DNA of 6,497 nucleotides from an uncultured Methylotenera sp. (GCA_937957775.1 CALFXV010000172.1:1-6497), one strand, 5' to 3'; shown: positions 1 to 6,433, numbered from the stretch's first letter. Made by a program: numbers and translations. Notes: a model not told the origin generated them from the letters alone.

Positions 1-722
1 ATGTGCTTCTTCGCTTTGTTTTTATGCTCGCGCGCTTGCTCAAATTTCAAATCTTTAATGTTGGCGATGGCCGCATTAGGGTTCAATTTTTTAGGGCACA
101 CTTCCACGCAATTCATGATGTTGTGGCAACGGTATAGGCGGTCTGGCTCTTCCAAATTATCCAAACGCTCGTCCAAGGCCTGATCACGGCTATCCACCAT
201 AAAACGGTAGGCTTGCATCAAGCCGGCTGGGCCGACAAATTTATCCGGGTTCCACCAGAATGATGGGCAGGATGTGGTGCACGCACCGCACAATATGCAT
301 TCGTAGAGGCCATCCAGCTTAGCCCTATCGGCTGGCGATTGCAGACGCTCGGTGGCAGGCGGGGCATCGTTGTTGACTAAATACGGCTTAACCGAATTGT
401 AGTTTTCAAAGAACTGCGTCATGTCCACCACCAGGTCGCGTATCACCGGCAAACCTGGCATAGGCCTTAACACCACCGGCTCTTCTAGGTCAGACAATTT
501 GGTGATGCAGGCCAGGCCATTCTTGCCGTTAATGTTCATGCTGTCGGAACCGCACACGCCTTCACGACAAGATTTGCGCAGGCTTAAACTGTCGTCCAAA
601 TCTTTAATGCGCAACAAGGCATCCAGCAACATTTGATCGCTGTCTTCCAAGACCACGTCGTAGTCTTGCATGTACGGTTTTTTATCCACGTCTGGGTTGA
701 ATCGGTAAATTGAAAATTTCAT
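1..722 (-). CDS. sdhB: Succinate dehydrogenase iron-sulfur subunit SdhB (3' end outside window)
   Basis: Electron-transfer subunit of complex II, on the cytoplasmic face of the inner membrane. It carries electrons from the SdhA flavin through three Fe-S clusters to the quinone site. Translating the minus strand from ATG at 722 gives 240 residues with no stop before the window edge. The N-terminal ferredoxin-like domain has the [2Fe-2S] motif C52-x4-C57-x2-D60 and C72; Asp at the third position is also found in E. coli SdhB. The C-terminal domain has C142-x2-C145-x2-C148-x3-C152-P, then C199, C205 and C209-P, which together ligate the [4Fe-4S] and [3Fe-4S] clusters. The SFWWNPDKF segment after C152 is typical of SdhB. 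It is the last sdh gene, 42 nt after sdhA, with only a weak purine-rich ribosome site (AGAGA). Family members are usually about 230-240 residues, so only a few residues should be missing. Identification is essentially certain. Confidence 0.97.
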   Translation of the reverse strand, partial: MKFSIYRFNPDVDKKPYMQDYDVVLEDSDQMLLDALLRIKDLDDSLSLRKSCREGVCGSDSMNINGKNGLACITKLSDLEEPVVLRPMPGLPVIRDLVVDMTQFFENYNSVKPYLVNNDAPPATERLQSPADRAKLDGLYECILCGACTTSCPSFWWNPDKFVGPAGLMQAYRFMVDSRDQALDERLDNLEEPDRLYRCHNIMNCVEVCPKKLNPNAAIANIKDLKFEQAREHKNKAKKH

Positions 723-764
723 TTTTTATCGTCTCTGTAAGCTTAACTTGATGTCATGCCGCTA

Positions 765-2528
765 TTAATAAACGCGCGCTTTAGGCTCAAAGCTGTCCAC
801 GGTTTGGGGTTTCAAGCGCACCGGTTTGTAACTTAAACGGTGGCCCTCACGGTAGTACAAGGAATGCGTCAACCACTTTTCATCGTCGCGCTGCATAAAG
901 TCTTCACGCGCATGCGCGCCACGGCTTTCGGTTCTGGCTTCTGCCGCGTGCATGGTGGCCAAGGCCACTTCCACTAAATTATCCAACTCCAAGGCATCCA
1001 CCCTAGCGGTATTGAACACCTGACTCTTGTCTGTGATCACGGTGTTTTTAGCGCGCTCGGCGACTTTGTCTATCTCCACCACACCGGATTGCAACAAATC
1101 CGGGAAACGGAATACGCCGCAATGGGTTTGCATGGTCTCGCGTAGCGCTGCACCCACGTCTTTAACCGATTCGCCTTGGGTTTGCGTGTCCAAGCGATTC
1201 AGTCTAGCCAAGGTCTTATCAAAGGCATCGGCGGCCAAGGGTTTATGGCTGTTGTCTTTTTTCACTTCTTCCACCATCTTGTCGCCGGCGGCGCGACCGA
1301 ACACCACTAAATCCAATAGCGAGTTAGAACCCAAACGGTTGGCGCCATGCACCGATACGCAAGCGCACTCGCCTACTGCGTACAAGCCATTGACCACCGC
1401 TTGACCGCCACTGGCGTCGGGCGCGATCACTTGGCCTTGTAAATTAGTAGGAATGCCGCCCATCATGTAATGCACGGTCGGCACGATGGGGATGGGGTCT
1501 TTGACCGGATCGACGTTAGCAAAGGTTTTGGCAATCTCGCGTATGCCGGGCAATTTATCGTTAATTAAAGCCTCACCCAAATGGTCTAGTTTTAAATACA
1601 CCGCGTCTTTGTTTTTACCCACGCCGCGGCCGGCTTTAATTTCGGTAGCTATGGCACGCGACACCACGTCACGGCTGGCCAAGTCTTTGGCATGCGGTGC
1701 ATAGCGCTCCATGAAACGCTCGCCTTCGCTGTTCAATAAATAGCCGCCTTCGCCACGCACGCCCTCGGTAATCAACACGCCGGCATTGAGCACGCCGGTT
1801 GGGTGGAATTGCCAAAACTCCATGTCTTGCAAAGGAATGCCAGCGCGCGCTGCCATGCCCAAGCCATCTCCGGTGTTGATGAAGGCATTGGTGCTGGCCT
1901 TGAAAATACGACCGGCGCCGCCGGTGGCCAACAAGGTGGCCTTAGCGCGTATGCAGTGCACTTCGCCGGTTTCTATTTCTAAGGCTAAAACGCCGAGCAC
2001 GTCGCCGTCTTTATCGCGCAATAAATCCAAGGCCAACCACTCGACAAAAAACTGGGTGTTGGACTGGATGTTGCGTTGGTACAGGGTGTGCAACATGGCG
2101 TGACCGGTTCTATCGGCCACCGCACAGGTACGAGAAATTGCGCTTTCACCAAAATTTTGCGTCATGCCGCCAAACGGCCGTTGGAATATTTTGCCGTTTT
2201 CCAAGCGGTCAAACGGCATACCAAAATGCTCCAATTCGTATATGGCAGCAGCGGCGTTTTTACACATAAACTCGATGGCATCTTGGTCGCCCAAGTAATC
2301 CGAACCCTTGATGGTGTCGTACATATGCCACAACCATTTATCATCAGCGACGTTGCCTAGCGCAGCAGCTATACCACCTTGAGCCGCCACGGTATGCGAA
2401 CGCGTAGGAAACACCTTGGACAACACCGCTACTTTTAAACCGGATTGCGCTAACTGCAATGAGGCACGTAAACCGGCGCCACCGCCGCCTACCACCAATG
2501 CATCAAATACTTGCGTTGCAACTGCCAT
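765..2528 (-). CDS. sdhA: Succinate dehydrogenase flavoprotein subunit SdhA
   Basis: Catalytic subunit of complex II: oxidises succinate to fumarate and reduces covalently bound FAD on the cytoplasmic side of the inner membrane. The protein is 587 residues, close to E. coli SdhA (588). The N-terminal dinucleotide-binding motif is VVGGGGAGL (12-20). H45 in SHTVAAQGG is the expected site of covalent FAD attachment. Active-site residues are in place: H242 in FHPTG, R286 in ASRDVVSRA (proton-transfer arginine), H353 in HYMMGG and R398 in [11 protein letters not shown]387 in AVGEC contacts the flavin. The C-terminal [11 protein letters not shown] signature (534-544) is intact. ATG at 2528 is preceded by AAGG about 10 nt upstream; another ATG 7 nt upstream is out of frame. 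It follows sdhD after 41 AT-rich nucleotides and precedes sdhB by 42. Nothing is missing or unusual. Confidence 0.98.
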   Translation of the reverse strand: MAVATQVFDALVVGGGGAGLRASLQLAQSGLKVAVLSKVFPTRSHTVAAQGGIAAALGNVADDKWLWHMYDTIKGSDYLGDQDAIEFMCKNAAAAIYELEHFGMPFDRLENGKIFQRPFGGMTQNFGESAISRTCAVADRTGHAMLHTLYQRNIQSNTQFFVEWLALDLLRDKDGDVLGVLALEIETGEVHCIRAKATLLATGGAGRIFKASTNAFINTGDGLGMAARAGIPLQDMEFWQFHPTGVLNAGVLITEGVRGEGGYLLNSEGERFMERYAPHAKDLASRDVVSRAIATEIKAGRGVGKNKDAVYLKLDHLGEALINDKLPGIREIAKTFANVDPVKDPIPIVPTVHYMMGGIPTNLQGQVIAPDASGGQAVVNGLYAVGECACVSVHGANRLGSNSLLDLVVFGRAAGDKMVEEVKKDNSHKPLAADAFDKTLARLNRLDTQTQGESVKDVGAALRETMQTHCGVFRFPDLLQSGVVEIDKVAERAKNTVITDKSQVFNTARVDALELDNLVEVALATMHAAEARTESRGAHAREDFMQRDDEKWLTHSLYYREGHRLSYKPVRLKPQTVDSFEPKARVY

Positions 2529-2569
2529 AAGCCATAAACCTTAAATAAAAATTAAATTAAGCCAACAAA

Positions 2570-2914
2570 TTAAGCAAACAATAGGTAAGCTGCCCAAGCC
2601 AAATACAGCCATAGCAAGATCACCAAGCCCTTCAATAAGACGCTGCGCAAGGTGGCATTAGGCACGTAATCCTTGAATACATCGCGTATGCCCAGCCATG
2701 CGTGCAGCGTTAGGGCCAACCAGAACAACATGGTCAGCACACGCCACCACAGTGGCTGAAAAAAATCGACCCATGCTGCGTAGTCGCTAGGGGCCAAATA
2801 GAAAAATCGCCCCACTGCCAGCACGCTGTATAGCGCCATGGCCAAGCCGGTTAGGCGTTGCGATAGCCATGCGCGCATGCCGGGGTAACGTTTGGTTAAG
2901 AGTTCAATCCACAT
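2570..2914 (-). CDS. sdhD: Succinate dehydrogenase membrane anchor subunit SdhD
   Basis: Small hydrophobic subunit which, with SdhC, anchors complex II in the inner membrane, holds heme b and forms the ubiquinone site. It has 114 residues and three predicted membrane helices at roughly 18-40, 57-78 and 92-113. The RLTGLAMALY segment (20-29) starts helix I. The signature LHAWLGIRDVFKDYV contains H71, the expected heme ligand, and D82-Y83, of which the Tyr lines the quinone site; these positions match E. coli SdhD numbering. The start lies 3 nt after the sdhC stop with no strong Shine-Dalgarno of its own, so translation is probably coupled to sdhC. The sequence is divergent overall, as is usual for this subunit, but the signature and gene order make the call secure. 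Confidence 0.94.
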   Translation of the reverse strand: MWIELLTKRYPGMRAWLSQRLTGLAMALYSVLAVGRFFYLAPSDYAAWVDFFQPLWWRVLTMLFWLALTLHAWLGIRDVFKDYVPNATLRSVLLKGLVILLWLYLAWAAYLLFA

Positions 2915-2917
2915 AAT

Positions 2918-3310
2918 TTATAGCCACAATGTAATGCTCACCACTAGCGTGGCAAGCAAGCCCAGCACCATCACCACCTTGCTGGTGTAACGGGCTTTCA
3001 TAAGCGTAGTCATCCAATGCACGTCCATCGCCAAATGACGAATGCCGGCAAAGAAATGGTGAAAAAATGCCCAAGCCAAGCCCATCAATACCAGCTTGAT
3101 AAAAGGCGAATGCAGAAAAGCCAAGACCAACTGCAAATCCTCGGCCGAGCGCAAAGAGCATTGCAACAACAATAAAATGACCGGCAATATCATAAACAAG
3201 GCACAACCGGTGGCCCTATGCAAGATAGACACCAAAGCGTTGATGGGTAAACGTATGGTGAACAAATTCAGGTTTTTAGGCCGATTTTTTTTAGCTAGTT
3301 TTTGGTTCAT
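2918..3310 (-). CDS. sdhC: Succinate dehydrogenase cytochrome b556 subunit SdhC
   Basis: Large membrane anchor of complex II, partner of SdhD in heme b binding and ubiquinone reduction. It has 130 residues, close to E. coli SdhC (129). The cytoplasmic N-terminus carries the family pattern RPKNLNLFTIRLPINA (10-25), followed by SILHRATG (28-35), in which S28 and R32 correspond to the quinone-site Ser27 and Arg31 of E. coli. Three membrane helices are predicted at about 34-51, 70-90 and 110-130. The second ends in HHFFAGIRHLAMD, where H85 aligns with the E. coli heme ligand His84. ATG at 3310 is only 8 nt after the malic enzyme stop and has a poor ribosome site, which suggests co-transcription and perhaps coupled translation. 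An overlapping minus-strand frame at 2904-3206 is a shadow. Confidence 0.95.
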   Translation of the reverse strand: MNQKLAKKNRPKNLNLFTIRLPINALVSILHRATGCALFMILPVILLLLQCSLRSAEDLQLVLAFLHSPFIKLVLMGLAWAFFHHFFAGIRHLAMDVHWMTTLMKARYTSKVVMVLGLLATLVVSITLWL

Positions 3311-3318
3311 GGTCAGTA

Positions 3319-4527
3319 CTATTTAGCCTGTTGTGCTCTGGCGGCATCCGCCACCGCAACGGACACGCGGGCTAATAAACGTTTATCAAACGGCTTAGGA
3401 ATAATGTAATCCTTACCGAAACTTAAACTTGTTAGGTTATAGGCTTGCAAGACATCCGCCGGCACCGGTTCGCGTGCCAAGGCCGCCAAGGCATGCGCCG
3501 CGGCGATTTGCATTTCATCGGTAATTTGCTTGGCTTTGGCATCCAAAGCGCCGCGGAACAAATACGGGAAGCACAAGGCATTGTTCACTTGATTCGGGAA
3601 GTCGGAACGACCGGTCGCCATCAAAATGTCATCGCGCACCGCATGGGCGATGCTAGGCAGTATTTCCGGATCGGGATTGGCCAAGGCAAATACCACTGGC
3701 TTGGTCGCCATGAGTTTTAACAAATCAGCCGACAAAGCATTGGCGGCAGACACGCCGATAAACACATCGGCACCCGGCATCACATCGGCTAAAGTCTTAG
3801 CCGAGCTTGGGGCGACAGCTAAATGACGGTTGTTATCGTGTAAATCAGCGCGCGCTGTATCCAGCACGCCAGACTTATCCACCATGGTGATGTGGGTCGC
3901 CCCCATTAATTTAAGCAAGCGCGCACAAGAACAGCCTGCTGCACCGGCGCCTAAAAATACAATTTTAGCGCCGCTTAATGTTTTGCCTTGCAATTCCAAG
4001 GCATTGGATAAGGCCGCGGCCACTATCACCGCCGTGCCATGTTGGTCGTCGTGAAACACCGGGATGTCCAAACGCGCGCGTAATTCATTTTCAATGCGGA
4101 AACAGTGCGGTGCAGCGATGTCTTCTAAATTAATGCCGCCAAAGGTAGGCGCAATGTTCACCACGGTTTCGATGAAGGCTTCCACGCTGGGGGCGTTGAC
4201 CTCTATGTCAAACACGTCTATGCCAGCGAAGTGCTTAAACAACACGGCTTTGCCTTCCATCACTGGCTTACTCGCCAGCGGGCCCATGTTACCCAAGCCC
4301 AATACGGCCGTGCCATCGGTAATCACCGCCACCAAGTTGCCTTTATTGGTGTATCGGTAGGCGTTAGCAGGGTCGCGGTTAATTTCACGCACCGGCACTG
4401 CAACGCCCGGCGTGTAGGCTAAGGACAAATCTTCTTGGCTGGCGCAAGGCTTGGATGATTCAACGGACAATTTTCCCGGTTTAGGAAACTCGTGGTAATC
4501 CAGCGCACGTTTTTTTAAATCATCCAT
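3319..4527 (-). CDS. maeB: Malic enzyme, short form (MaeB-like without PTA domain)
   Basis: Oxidative decarboxylation of malate to pyruvate and CO2 with reduction of NAD(P), in the cytoplasm. The 402 residues contain the whole two-domain core. The N-terminal domain has catalytic Tyr38 in AYTPGV, the segment KPVMEGKAVLFKHFAGID with the likely general base Lys93, and metal-binding E135-D136 in GGINLEDIAAPHCF plus D160-D161 in FHDDQHGTA. The nucleotide-binding domain has FLGAGAAG (191-198), ALANPDPEIL (281-290) and SDFPNQVNN (308-316). The protein stops shortly after IIPKPFDKRL, so it lacks the phosphotransacetylase-like C-terminal half of E. coli-type MaeB (about 760 residues). Cofactor choice (NAD or NADP) cannot be read from the sequence with confidence. 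ATG at 4527 has a good ribosome site, AAAGGT at 4535-4540 with a 7-nt spacer. It lies 81 nt after the GntR gene and 8 nt before sdhC, so it appears to be the first enzyme gene of the sdh transcription unit. The family call is firm; the symbol is by similarity. Confidence 0.93.
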   Translation of the reverse strand: MDDLKKRALDYHEFPKPGKLSVESSKPCASQEDLSLAYTPGVAVPVREINRDPANAYRYTNKGNLVAVITDGTAVLGLGNMGPLASKPVMEGKAVLFKHFAGIDVFDIEVNAPSVEAFIETVVNIAPTFGGINLEDIAAPHCFRIENELRARLDIPVFHDDQHGTAVIVAAALSNALELQGKTLSGAKIVFLGAGAAGCSCARLLKLMGATHITMVDKSGVLDTARADLHDNNRHLAVAPSSAKTLADVMPGADVFIGVSAANALSADLLKLMATKPVVFALANPDPEILPSIAHAVRDDILMATGRSDFPNQVNNALCFPYLFRGALDAKAKQITDEMQIAAAHALAALAREPVPADVLQAYNLTSLSFGKDYIIPKPFDKRLLARVSVAVADAARAQQAK

Positions 4528-4575
4528 TGTTTCTACCTTTAGTTAATTTTGCACTTACTATTAAAAATTGATCGA

Positions 4576-4594
4576 CTAGCCAAGCTTGACCTAG
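4576..4594. promoter_or_regulatory. Imperfect dyad upstream of the maeB-sdh unit
   Basis: In the 81-nt gap between the regulator stop and the malic enzyme start there is CTAG, then a perfect CAAGCTTG palindrome (4581-4588), then CTAG (4591-4594). The outer arms are off-centre by one base. Just downstream on the minus strand is a poor promoter-like pair (TTGGCT, 17 nt, TAGTAA). It could be a protein site for an internal promoter, or chance. No match to the 5455-5481 dyad is visible here. Confidence 0.2.
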
Positions 4595-4608
4595 CAGCGA
4601 TTAAAGCC

Positions 4609-5346
4609 TTATTCCAATTCGTTCATATAGTGGTGGTTGTCCGTCACGCACATACCCAATCGCCATTCCATGGGTTTATCGCCGTAAGTAAAGGACACGC
4701 GCTCTATGCTCAAAATAGGCTCGTTCTCTTTTAAGCCTAAGGCCTGGGCAACTTCGCCTTTAGCCCCAACAGCTTTCAAGCGTTCTTCAGCCCGCACCAT
4801 GCGCACCCCGAATTCGGATTCGTACATGCTGTACATGGAACCGTTGTTCTCTTCCACGCGGTTACCATTCAAACCTTTAAATGGCGCAGCCGGAACGATG
4901 ATGTGATCAAAAATTAAAGGGCGACCAGAAAACGTTAACAAGCGTTTGATCTCTATGGTGGAGGCGCCGGCTTTTAAATCCAGCACTTGCCCCATGCGCA
5001 CATCGGCCTTGCCTTTAACGCAGGATATGAATTCGTTTTTTAATAGTTCTTTCTGCCCATCTATGGAGGTTAAACGCAAAAAGCGCAGCTTCATGTTGTC
5101 CGCACTGTGGGTGGCAACAAAGGTGCCTTTACCCTGACGGCGAATTAAAATATTTTCCGTGGCTAAGGCATCGATGGCTTTTCTGACCGTGCCTTGACTG
5201 ACTTTATAACGGCCCGCTAGATCAATCTCACTGGGAATCATGTCCCCAGGGCGCCATTCCCCACCAATTAAACTTTGCGTTAACAAGACTTTAATCTGGT
5301 CGTAAAGCGGCTTGTAGCTTGGCGAATTGTAATGTTTGTCTATCAT
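4609..5346 (-). CDS. GntR-family transcriptional regulator, HutC subfamily (wHTH + UTRA)
   Basis: Probable local repressor or effector-responsive regulator of this cluster. From ATG at 5346 it is 245 residues. The N-terminal GntR winged helix (about 11-78) shows PLYDQIK, PSEIDLA (38-44), the recognition-helix segment VSQGTVRKAID (49-59) and the wing RQGKGTFVA (70-78). The rest (about 84-245) fits a UTRA ligand-binding domain of the HutC type, with a MYSMYESEFG stretch, a segment LGLKENEPIL and a C-terminal RVSFTYGDKPMEWR region. The ligand cannot be read from the sequence. Starts are also possible at ATG 5361 and TTG 5364 (5 and 6 residues longer). I prefer 5346 because GAG lies about 10 nt upstream and the protein then begins about ten residues before the conserved PLY motif. 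It is divergent from the CitE-like gene and 81 nt upstream of maeB-sdhCDAB on the same strand, so regulation of both sides, and of itself, is a reasonable inference. Confidence 0.93.
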   Translation of the reverse strand: MIDKHYNSPSYKPLYDQIKVLLTQSLIGGEWRPGDMIPSEIDLAGRYKVSQGTVRKAIDALATENILIRRQGKGTFVATHSADNMKLRFLRLTSIDGQKELLKNEFISCVKGKADVRMGQVLDLKAGASTIEIKRLLTFSGRPLIFDHIIVPAAPFKGLNGNRVEENNGSMYSMYESEFGVRMVRAEERLKAVGAKGEVAQALGLKENEPILSIERVSFTYGDKPMEWRLGMCVTDNHHYMNELE

Positions 5347-5377
5347 GATCGTTGATCTCATCAAAATTGAATGGCCT

Positions 5378-5401
5378 AAAAAACCGGCTATTCATTTAGC
5401 C
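5378..5401 (-). promoter_or_regulatory. Small stem-loop plus U-run in the regulator leader
   Basis: On the minus strand GGCTA (5401-5397), a 6-nt loop and TAGCC (5390-5386) form a 5-bp stem, followed after GG by six T (5383-5378). It lies between the proposed regulator promoter and its start codon. The shape resembles a weak intrinsic terminator or attenuator, but the stem is short, so this is tentative. Confidence 0.25.
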
Positions 5402-5419
5402 CAAATTTGCAATGGCTTA

Positions 5420-5448
5420 TTTATATCATGCTATTTTTTAATAGTCTA
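5420..5448 (-). promoter_or_regulatory. Putative promoter for the GntR regulator
   Basis: Reading the minus strand, TAGACT (5448-5443, four of six matches to the -35 consensus) is followed by a 17-nt spacer and TATAAA (5425-5420, five of six matches to the -10). It would start transcription near 5413, giving a leader of about 50-70 nt before the candidate start codons. The surrounding DNA is very AT-rich, so chance matches are common here. Confidence 0.45.
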
Positions 5449-5454
5449 GCATTT

Positions 5455-5481
5455 TATATCTTATATAAGACATAAGATATA
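5455..5481. promoter_or_regulatory. Compound inverted repeat, candidate GntR operator
   Basis: Two perfect 10-bp arms, TATATCTTAT (5455-5464) and ATAAGATATA (5472-5481), are separated by 7 bp. Inside lies a second perfect 12-bp palindrome, TCTTATATAAGA (5459-5470), so the half-site ATAAGA occurs three times: once inverted and twice as a direct 7-bp-spaced repeat. The element ends 2 bp before the -35 box of the lyase promoter and 6 bp before that of the proposed regulator promoter. Its form and place suit a dimeric repressor acting on both directions. Assignment to the neighbouring GntR protein is inference. Confidence 0.6.
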
Positions 5482-5483
5482 GA

Positions 5484-5513
5484 TTGACATTTTTAAATGA
5501 CTCTCTATATAAT
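5484..5513 (+). promoter_or_regulatory. Consensus sigma-70 promoter for the CitE-like gene
   Basis: TTGACA (5484-5489) and TATAAT (5508-5513) are both perfect matches to the -35 and -10 consensus, with an 18-nt spacer and AT-rich DNA upstream. Transcription should start near 5520, giving a leader of about 44 nt. Such a strong promoter beside a symmetric element suggests a gene normally held down by a repressor. Confidence 0.8.
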
Positions 5514-5551
5514 CGATTCAGCTTAAAAAAATACCCTTCTATAGGCTAAAT

Positions 5552-5556
5552 AAAGG
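5552..5556 (+). promoter_or_regulatory. Ribosome binding site of the CitE-like gene
   Basis: AAAGG lies 7 nt before ATG 5564 and fixes that start. It is followed by GTAAACGT up to the start when read with the overlapping last G, and resembles the AAAGGT site before the malic enzyme. Confidence 0.7.
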
Positions 5557-5563
5557 TAAACGT

Positions 5564-6433
5564 ATGACTCAATATTTTCGCCCGCGCCGCTCCATGCTTT
5601 ATGTGCCCGGTTGCAACACGCATTACTTAGAGCGCGCTAGAACCTTACACGCCGACTCAGTGATACTCGATCTTGGTGATCCAGTATTAGTTGAGTGCAA
5701 AGAAGAATCGCGCGATAACGTCGTGCGCTTCGTCAACGAAGGCGGCTACGGCTCACGCGAAGTGGTGGTGCGGGTGAATGACTTAATCTCGCAATGGGGG
5801 CCAGACGACATTAAAGCAGTGGCCAAAACCAAAGTCGACGCGGTGTTATTTCCTAATATAGAAAGTAAAGAAGACGTGCTAACGGCGCTATCCTTATTGG
5901 ATGCCGCCGGCGGTAGTCACTTGCCTATCATGGTCATGATAGAAAGCCCAATTGCCGTGCTGAACGCAAAAGAAATTGCCAGCGCATCCGATCGTATCGT
6001 TTGCATGGTAATGGCGACCTCAGACTTGATATCGCAATTGCACGCACGCGTGACGCACGAGCGCTCTGCCATTCTCACCTCTTTATCCTTGGTGATATTA
6101 GCGGCCCGCGCTTACGGTCATGCGGTAGTGGACGGCATCACCAGTGATTTTAAAAACATGCATTCCTTTGAATACGCTTGCCGCTTGGGCCGCGACATGG
6201 GCTTTGATGGCAAAACACTGATTCACCCCAACCAGATCAAAGCAGCCAACGAGACGTTTGGCCCATCACCACAAGAGATCGCTGAGGCACAAGAGAGAAT
6301 CGCTGCTTATGACGCTGCTATCGCCTCTGGCGCAGGTATTGCAGTGCTAAACGGTAAACTGATTGAGGAACTGCATATTCAAGATGCCAAAAGAATTTTG
6401 GCTCTGGCTAATGCGATTGCAAAACAATCATGA
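5564..6433 (+). CDS. CitE-like CoA-ester lyase (HpcH/HpaI aldolase / citrate lyase beta family), atypical active site
   Basis: Members of this TIM-barrel family cleave or form 3-hydroxyacyl-CoA esters such as malyl-CoA or citramalyl-CoA, using Mg2+; some are thioesterases. The 289-residue length fits a single-domain CitE-like protein. Visible family motifs: RRSMLYVPGCN (8-18), VRVN (69-72, with Arg70), MIESP (125-129, metal ligand Glu127), a segment ending in Asp154 (expected metal ligand), and the C-terminal GFDGKTLIHPNQI (213-225). Several motifs deviate from what I know of the family: DLED is DLGD (Gly38), PKxE is PNIE (Asn98), GTND is ATSD (151-154) and DGVYxD is DGITSD (190-195). Metal ligands and Arg70 are kept, so it may be active on an altered substrate, or it may have lost lyase chemistry. 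The start is supported by the AAAGG site and a consensus promoter. It is divergent from the GntR gene and probably controlled by it. No citrate lyase alpha or gamma subunit gene is present, so true citrate lyase is unlikely. The exact reaction is unknown. Confidence 0.85.
   Translation: MTQYFRPRRSMLYVPGCNTHYLERARTLHADSVILDLGDPVLVECKEESRDNVVRFVNEGGYGSREVVVRVNDLISQWGPDDIKAVAKTKVDAVLFPNIESKEDVLTALSLLDAAGGSHLPIMVMIESPIAVLNAKEIASASDRIVCMVMATSDLISQLHARVTHERSAILTSLSLVILAARAYGHAVVDGITSDFKNMHSFEYACRLGRDMGFDGKTLIHPNQIKAANETFGPSPQEIAEAQERIAAYDAAIASGAGIAVLNGKLIEELHIQDAKRILALANAIAKQS

Noticed and set aside
537..548. Asp in place of Cys at the third [2Fe-2S] ligand position of SdhB (D60)
   Set aside because: The same substitution is found in E. 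coli SdhB, so it is a normal family variant and not a lost cluster.
732..746. TAAGCTTA palindrome in the sdhA-sdhB gap as a possible processing or terminator site
   Set aside because: Only 8 bp, without a loop, GC-rich stem or U-run; it is a restriction-site-like chance palindrome.
1027..2360. Several plus-strand open frames of 70-125 codons opposite sdhA
   Set aside because: They are antisense shadows of a highly conserved gene and have no independent start signals or domain features.
2904..3206. 100-residue minus-strand open frame inside sdhC
   Set aside because: It overlaps sdhC in another frame, and sdhC has clear family motifs with heme and quinone residues; the alternative frame shows no recognisable domain.
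3445..4422. Plus-strand open frames opposite the malic enzyme
   Set aside because: They lie antisense to an intact, motif-complete enzyme and overlap each other in different frames.
5362..5364. TTG as start codon of the GntR regulator
   Set aside because: It is immediately followed in frame by ATG and has no better ribosome site, so a start at ATG 5361 or 5346 is more likely.
5564..6433. Citrate lyase beta subunit (citE of a citFED operon)
   Set aside because: No genes for the alpha subunit, the acyl carrier subunit or accessory functions are adjacent, and the context is a GntR-sdh cluster; a stand-alone CitE-like lyase is the better reading.
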